A DNA stretch of 64,000 nucleotides from assembly GCA_049366715.1 (NCBI GenBank), contig JBMNCQ010000004.1, positions 1 to 64,000 on the forward strand, given 5' to 3'. A program made the translations under genes and the position numbers. The notes beneath the pieces are model-generated. The model was not told the origin of the DNA. It saw nothing but the letters and a program-made list of their open reading frames with translations, and ran no database searches. The first letter of the stretch is position 1; every line of letters starts with the position of its first letter. Shown here piece by piece: positions 60,419 to 64,000 of this stretch. The stretch is from JBMNCQ01 sp049366715 (GTDB lineage: Bacteria; Bacillota; Peptococcia; Peptococcales; BICA1-8).

Positions 60419-61795
60419 CTAAATCCGGTAAAGACTTCTCCCGTTTACCGCAGTTAAATTAAAGGCACAAAAAGGTATCAGTCTGTTATCAGGACTAAAT
60501 ACATGAACTTTACAGTCCCGCAGACGTTCTAAATCCAGTGTCCAGGCATCTTGAAAAGCCATCCCCGAGATGGATAATGAATAATCCCGGACCCTGACCA
60601 GAAATTGATCAAGGCTGTCAACATTAATTTCACCATTGCCGGCATTGTCCTGAGTACACAAGCAAGAATTTATCCGTGCCGCATTAGGTGCCGTCCACTG
60701 CCTGGCCACAAACTCCCGGGATCTTTTTAAGCCTGCGGCCGCACTGGCAGGCCGGCAGCAGGATTTAGCCCCCTGAGAAGAAGTCCAGGGTTTAAGCCGG
60801 CCGTCCTCCATGAGAATAAAATTCCCATGGAAAGAACAATAGCTGTTCTCAGCAGCGGGCGGCAAAAAGTTCTCCGCTTTAAGCTTACCGCCGCTCTGTT
60901 TTTCTATCCCTCTCAATATTTCCGGAATCGTGATTCTGTCAGCCGGCGGCGCCGGCGGGTAACGGCCGAAATAGCTGATGGGCTGAAAATGCACGCCCCG
61001 CACGGCAGGGATCCGGGCAATGGCAAAATTAAGAATATCCCCTATGCCATTCATATTTATCCCCGGAACCAAAGTAGGCACCAGTACTACTCCGATCCCC
61101 TGCCGGGCACAATGATCAATAGCGGCCTCCTTGATGTCCGCTAGTGCCGCGCCCCGGATAGATTTATTGATTTCATCACCGATTCCGTCAAACTGTAGAA
61201 AAACGGAGTTTAAACCGGCTTCCTTGAGCTGCTCCGCATAGTGAGGGTCCTGTCCTAAGCGCAGCCCGTTGGTATTTAGCTGGATGTAAGGAAAGCCTGA
61301 CTTCCGGCCCCTTGCAACGATCTCCGGCAAATCATCCCGCACCGTCGGTTCCCCGCCGGACAACTGAATATTATCAATACCTCTCGCCCGCAGAGCCTGA
61401 TACCAGCCTTCAATCTCCGCCAAATCAGGGTCATTCCTTTCTTTTCCGCTTTCGGCAGCAGCAAAGCAAATGGGACACTGAAGATTGCAGCTTGTGGTAA
61501 CCTCCAGCAGCACACAACAAGTCTCTTGCCTATGCCCGGGGCAAAGACCGCAGTCAAAGGGACATCCCTGTTCAACCCTGGTCGTACATACTGCCGGTGC
61601 GGAGGGTATTTTAGGATTGCTCCAGCCTGCATACGACGGCTCACCTTGCCAGATCAGCGTACGGAAGCTACCATGTTCCGGGCACTCCTTTTGCAAATAT
61701 ACGCTTGCGCCGGCCGCTATCTTTTGGGCCTGTACACGTTTCAGACATTCGGGACAAACACTTTCCGTATTTCCTAATAAAACACCACCGGTCAT
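60419..61795 (-). CDS. Radical SAM protein, TrsS-like (DVU_1554-type)
   Basis: 458-residue radical SAM enzyme. An N-terminal Cys-rich segment (CPECLKRVQ, CPEHGSF, then CPFDCGLCPGH) precedes the catalytic CNLQCPICFA cluster motif (CxxxCxxC, about 104-111). It also has the QLSGGEPTVRDDLPEI SAM-site segment. A further Cys stretch (CCRPAS) and a C-terminal domain follow. This architecture resembles the MoaA/tetraether-synthase-like branch and the TrsS family of the DVU_1551-1558 cluster. The product is unknown; it is the likely chemical core of the operon. Confidence 0.85.
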   Translation of the reverse strand: MTGGVLLGNTESVCPECLKRVQAQKIAAGASVYLQKECPEHGSFRTLIWQGEPSYAGWSNPKIPSAPAVCTTRVEQGCPFDCGLCPGHRQETCCVLLEVTTSCNLQCPICFAAAESGKERNDPDLAEIEGWYQALRARGIDNIQLSGGEPTVRDDLPEIVARGRKSGFPYIQLNTNGLRLGQDPHYAEQLKEAGLNSVFLQFDGIGDEINKSIRGAALADIKEAAIDHCARQGIGVVLVPTLVPGINMNGIGDILNFAIARIPAVRGVHFQPISYFGRYPPAPPADRITIPEILRGIEKQSGGKLKAENFLPPAAENSYCSFHGNFILMEDGRLKPWTSSQGAKSCCRPASAAAGLKRSREFVARQWTAPNAARINSCLCTQDNAGNGEINVDSLDQFLVRVRDYSLSISGMAFQDAWTLDLERLRDCKVHVFSPDNRLIPFCAFNLTAVNGRSLYRI

Positions 61796-61844
61796 ATCTG
61801 CCGCCTCCCGAAAATCTTAAAGATATTCATTCGCGCAATTTTTA

Positions 61845-62342
61845 TCATTCGTCATCACCTTTTACAGAGGCTAAATCATATCCGTTAGCACTAAGAATCT
61901 CTTTCGCTTTTTCATAAGTTTGATAAACGATCTGCGGACAGCGCTGAAGACGGTTTTGCTGGTCATCCTCCAGAATATTCCGGCAGTCAATACCGCCGTA
62001 TACAGTGCCGTATTCCTCAGCGAACCACTGAACAAGCTCGTTAATCATAACATTTAAGCGGGGCTCCTCCCTTTCCTCCGCTGTGCCTTTACCGGCATAC
62101 AAAGCCAAAAGACAAGCAGCACCGGTAAGGGAACCGCAGTTTTCCCCCGAAAAACCCAGTCCTCCGGCCGGACCGGCCATAGCGCGAACCAAAGGGGGAT
62201 TTTCTACCCCTTGGTTTTCCAAACCCAGCATAATTAAAATCTGACTGCAGTAAAATCCCTGCCGGGCCATTTCCACCATACGCAGGAACTCCTCATTCAT
62301 CATAAGCAGTTTAACCTCCTCCGAAAATTTATTATCCTTCAA
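61845..62342 (-). CDS. C_GCAxxG_C_C-family protein (DVU_1555-type)
   Basis: 165-residue protein with the spaced cysteines of the C_GCAxxG_C_C redox family: GFYCSQ (C32), GENCGSLTGAACLLALYAG (two Cys), GIDCRNIL and RCPQIV. GPAGGLGFSGENCG is the diagnostic glycine loop. Members probably bind a cluster or cycle disulfides; their role is unproven. The gene overlaps the methyltransferase by four bases. Confidence 0.85.
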   Translation of the reverse strand: MKDNKFSEEVKLLMMNEEFLRMVEMARQGFYCSQILIMLGLENQGVENPPLVRAMAGPAGGLGFSGENCGSLTGAACLLALYAGKGTAEEREEPRLNVMINELVQWFAEEYGTVYGGIDCRNILEDDQQNRLQRCPQIVYQTYEKAKEILSANGYDLASVKGDDE

Positions 62343-63055
62343 TCTTCCGGAATCCGGCCGGTTTTTTCAGCAATCAGTAAAAAGTAACCGAGCTCTGATT
62401 TCCGGAGAGGCGGCCGGGGGGCCTGGTGATTATCGTCTGTCCGGGGAGCACATTGCCAGAATCCCTCCAGCGAACCATACTCCATAATGTAACGGGCGGC
62501 AAACTCCTTTAAATATTCGGAATGATCTTCCCAGATTATTATTTTAAAACCCTTATTCTCCATAACCTGCTTCAATTCCTGGTAAGTCCTGGCTCCGGAC
62601 ACACAATTTTTCGCCTTTAAGGACAGGGGTCCTGATACCGAACCACTGCCACGGCGAAGATAAAGATCGGAAACAGCCAACTTCCCTCCGGCAGCAAGGA
62701 CTCGGTTAATTTCTGCCAGAACGCCTCCGGCATATTCCATAACCGATAAGCTGCATTCGGCCAGGACCCCGCTGAAGGCAGCATTGGCAAAGGGCAGACT
62801 CTCAGCGGAAGCCTGGATCAAGTTTAACCCCGGTGACCGCTTTTTTCCCTGCCGCAGAGCAGCATGTGACAAATCAACCCCTACCGCGTCCAGCCCATAT
62901 CTGGTTATGAGATATTCTACGGTAGTCCCTGCACCGCAGCCGATATCAATTACCCTGGCTTTAGGCTTAAAGTCACAGTAATCCATAAACCTTTCCGTTA
63001 GCCTGAGGCCGCCGGGCCGCAGGACTCCATCCAACAGTTTCATAATATTTTTCAC
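62339..63055 (-). CDS. SAM-dependent methyltransferase, TrsM-like (DVU_1556-type)
   Basis: 238-residue class I methyltransferase. Motif I is VIDIGCGAGTTVEYL (about 36-50), followed by VGVDLSHAALRQG, AESLPFANAAFSG and LAVSDLYL. It is flanked by the C_GCAxxG_C_C and rubredoxin-like genes, matching the TrsM position of the conserved cluster. It could methylate the intermediate made by the radical SAM enzyme; the acceptor is unknown. Confidence 0.87.
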   Translation of the reverse strand: MKNIMKLLDGVLRPGGLRLTERFMDYCDFKPKARVIDIGCGAGTTVEYLITRYGLDAVGVDLSHAALRQGKKRSPGLNLIQASAESLPFANAAFSGVLAECSLSVMEYAGGVLAEINRVLAAGGKLAVSDLYLRRGSGSVSGPLSLKAKNCVSGARTYQELKQVMENKGFKIIIWEDHSEYLKEFAARYIMEYGSLEGFWQCAPRTDDNHQAPRPPLRKSELGYFLLIAEKTGRIPED

Positions 63056-63061
63056 CCCGGC

Positions 63062-63268
63062 TCATTTATCTTCCAGTGCTTTTTCCACCTGATCCATTTT
63101 ACCCCTGGCCAGATTTTCCGGAATATATACCAGGTCACATTTCGGGCACCTATATAATTCAACAGGAAAGCTGCTTCCCAAATAGGACAAAGTTACTTTT
63201 CCCAGGGTCAGGTGAATACCGCACTTATCGCAAATAATCTTCTGCTGTCCGTTTTCTTCTTTGCTCAT
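63062..63268 (-). CDS. Small two-CxxC redox/zinc protein (DVU_1557-type)
   Basis: 68-residue protein with two pairs of cysteines (CDKCG at about 14-18 and CPKCDLVY at about 41-48) separated by a strand-rich middle. This fits a rubredoxin-like or zinc-ribbon knuckle pair. It matches the DVU_1557-type redox protein seen next to TrsM in relatives. It may pass electrons to the radical SAM enzyme or its partners. Confidence 0.82.
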   Translation of the reverse strand: MSKEENGQQKIICDKCGIHLTLGKVTLSYLGSSFPVELYRCPKCDLVYIPENLARGKMDQVEKALEDK

Positions 63269-63280
63269 TTTTCCACCCCG

Positions 63281-64000
63281 CTATCCGGTTATTTCCAATC
63301 TATGGCTATAGGCATTATGCACTAGAAAACTTTCTCCTTGTGGGGAATACTCTACCCAATATGTAACGCTGACCGGCCGGAAGTAAGCAATATAACTGTT
63401 TCTTTCCGTATTTTTCAATCTATTGCCGGTCCTTTCCCCATAGGCGATAACCTTAGTGATATCAGCGGTCAGGATCATCCTGTCTTCCAAAATGAGCCTG
63501 ACGCTTTCCGGAATAATTAGTTTGATTTCCGCCAACTCTTCTTCCACCTCTTCACCCCACACTTCTTTTAAAAGGGTTTGCTTACAGCGGGCCCTGTTTT
63601 CCTGCCGCTCCGATATGCCGGGACCTTTTTGCTCCGCCAATTCCAACTGATCACTGCCAAAAATCAAATCCAGTAAATGATACACCCTTTTCCCCTGGCG
63701 GGCAAAATTATCACGGCACATCGCACAATAAGCAAGATAATCATCTTCACTTTCCATGGTGCGCCTTTTTATTGTTTGCCGGGCCAGTTCCCGATTGGCA
63801 TAAATCATTAAACCTCCGTACCCGCAGCATTCTGTAGTCTGACGGCTGTTATCCAATTCTACGATTTGATGCCCCAGCTCACGCAGAATATTCCGGATGG
63901 CAGCATGTAACCGGACTTCATGTCTGGTCGTACAGGCATCATGAACAGCTAATTTTTTCGGGGCTACACCTCTCCCCCCTTGATCAGGCAGGCCGGTTTG
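63281..64000 (-). CDS. CCG-domain Fe-S oxidoreductase (DVU_1558-type), C-terminal part
   Basis: The frame is open to the right edge, so the gene is incomplete. 240 codons are in the window; an apparent TTG start near 63856 is internal. Visible motifs are AVHDACTTRHEV and ECCGYGG, the two halves of a heterodisulfide-reductase/GlpC-type CCG domain, followed by CAMCRDNFA. The last 100 residues form a separate domain (VIAYGERTGNRLKN) without cysteines. It is probably an electron-transfer partner of the operon. Confidence 0.82.
   Translation of the reverse strand, partial: QTGLPDQGGRGVAPKKLAVHDACTTRHEVRLHAAIRNILRELGHQIVELDNSRQTTECCGYGGLMIYANRELARQTIKRRTMESEDDYLAYCAMCRDNFARQGKRVYHLLDLIFGSDQLELAEQKGPGISERQENRARCKQTLLKEVWGEEVEEELAEIKLIIPESVRLILEDRMILTADITKVIAYGERTGNRLKNTERNSYIAYFRPVSVTYWVEYSPQGESFLVHNAYSHRLEITG

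Overview
The window reads as chromosome of an anaerobic, low-to-medium GC, Gram-positive-type bacterium (Clostridia, probably Peptococcales-like or a related acetogen/demethylating group). The reasons are strong GGAGG ribosome sites with frequent TTG/GTG starts, abundant intrinsic terminators, TRAP and TctABC carboxylate uptake, corrinoid/tetrahydrofolate methyltransferases, an RpiR regulator with an ECF transporter, and sigma-54 enhancer-binding control. The genus is not decidable from sequence alone. No tRNA, rRNA or CRISPR array was seen.

Layout. 1-1.65 kb: TRAP solute-binding gene and start of its small permease, with a sigma-54 promoter and possible activator sites. 1.7-16 kb: ordinary genes, including a NIF3-like protein with a nucleoside-gate membrane protein, DUF2294, TtcA-like PP-loop ATPase, rhodanese lipoprotein, Fe-S aldo/keto reductase, ECF sigma/anti-sigma pair, and a MarR plus two-ABC-exporter operon. 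16.4-30.3 kb: a carboxylate catabolic regulon made of tctCBA, a leuCD-like hydro-lyase with flavin reductase and PrpF-like isomerase, a PrpR-type sigma-54 activator, an HMG-CoA-lyase-like gene, a class III CoA-transferase, and a divergent DASS transporter. Four sigma-54 promoters serve these units. Three copies of the wide palindrome TGTTTCA-N22-TGAAACA stand at a near-constant distance (42-43 bp) from three of the promoters. The best reading is conversion of an unsaturated C5 (or similar) carboxylate through a citraconate/citramalate-like intermediate and its CoA ester to acetyl-CoA plus pyruvate.

30.5-39.6 kb: a one-carbon demethylation operon containing a pterin methyltransferase, a UroD-family methyltransferase I, two corrinoid proteins, a MetF-MetV-type fusion, DUF1638, a corrinoid activator and a GntR/HutC regulator, plus a 56-residue protein. 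A HutC-type operator sits at the promoter. It resembles O-demethylase systems. 39.6-52.4 kb: a decaying Tn4451/Tn1549-like element with tnpV, tnpW and large serine recombinase remnants and a group IIC intron fragment. It carries a mostly intact two-component/ABC/VanZ/D,D-carboxypeptidase cell-envelope module whose three promoters share CTACAG direct repeats with an 11-bp period.

52.4-57.7 kb: RpiR regulator, divergent ECF transporter of unknown substrate with an unusually large S component, and a PHP hydrolase. 57.7-64 kb: a leftward operon that matches the conserved but uncharacterised Desulfovibrio DVU_1553-1558-type cluster (radical SAM TrsS-like, methyltransferase TrsM-like, C_GCAxxG_C_C protein, rubredoxin-like protein, adenylate-forming enzyme, CCG-domain Fe-S protein). 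It runs off the right edge.
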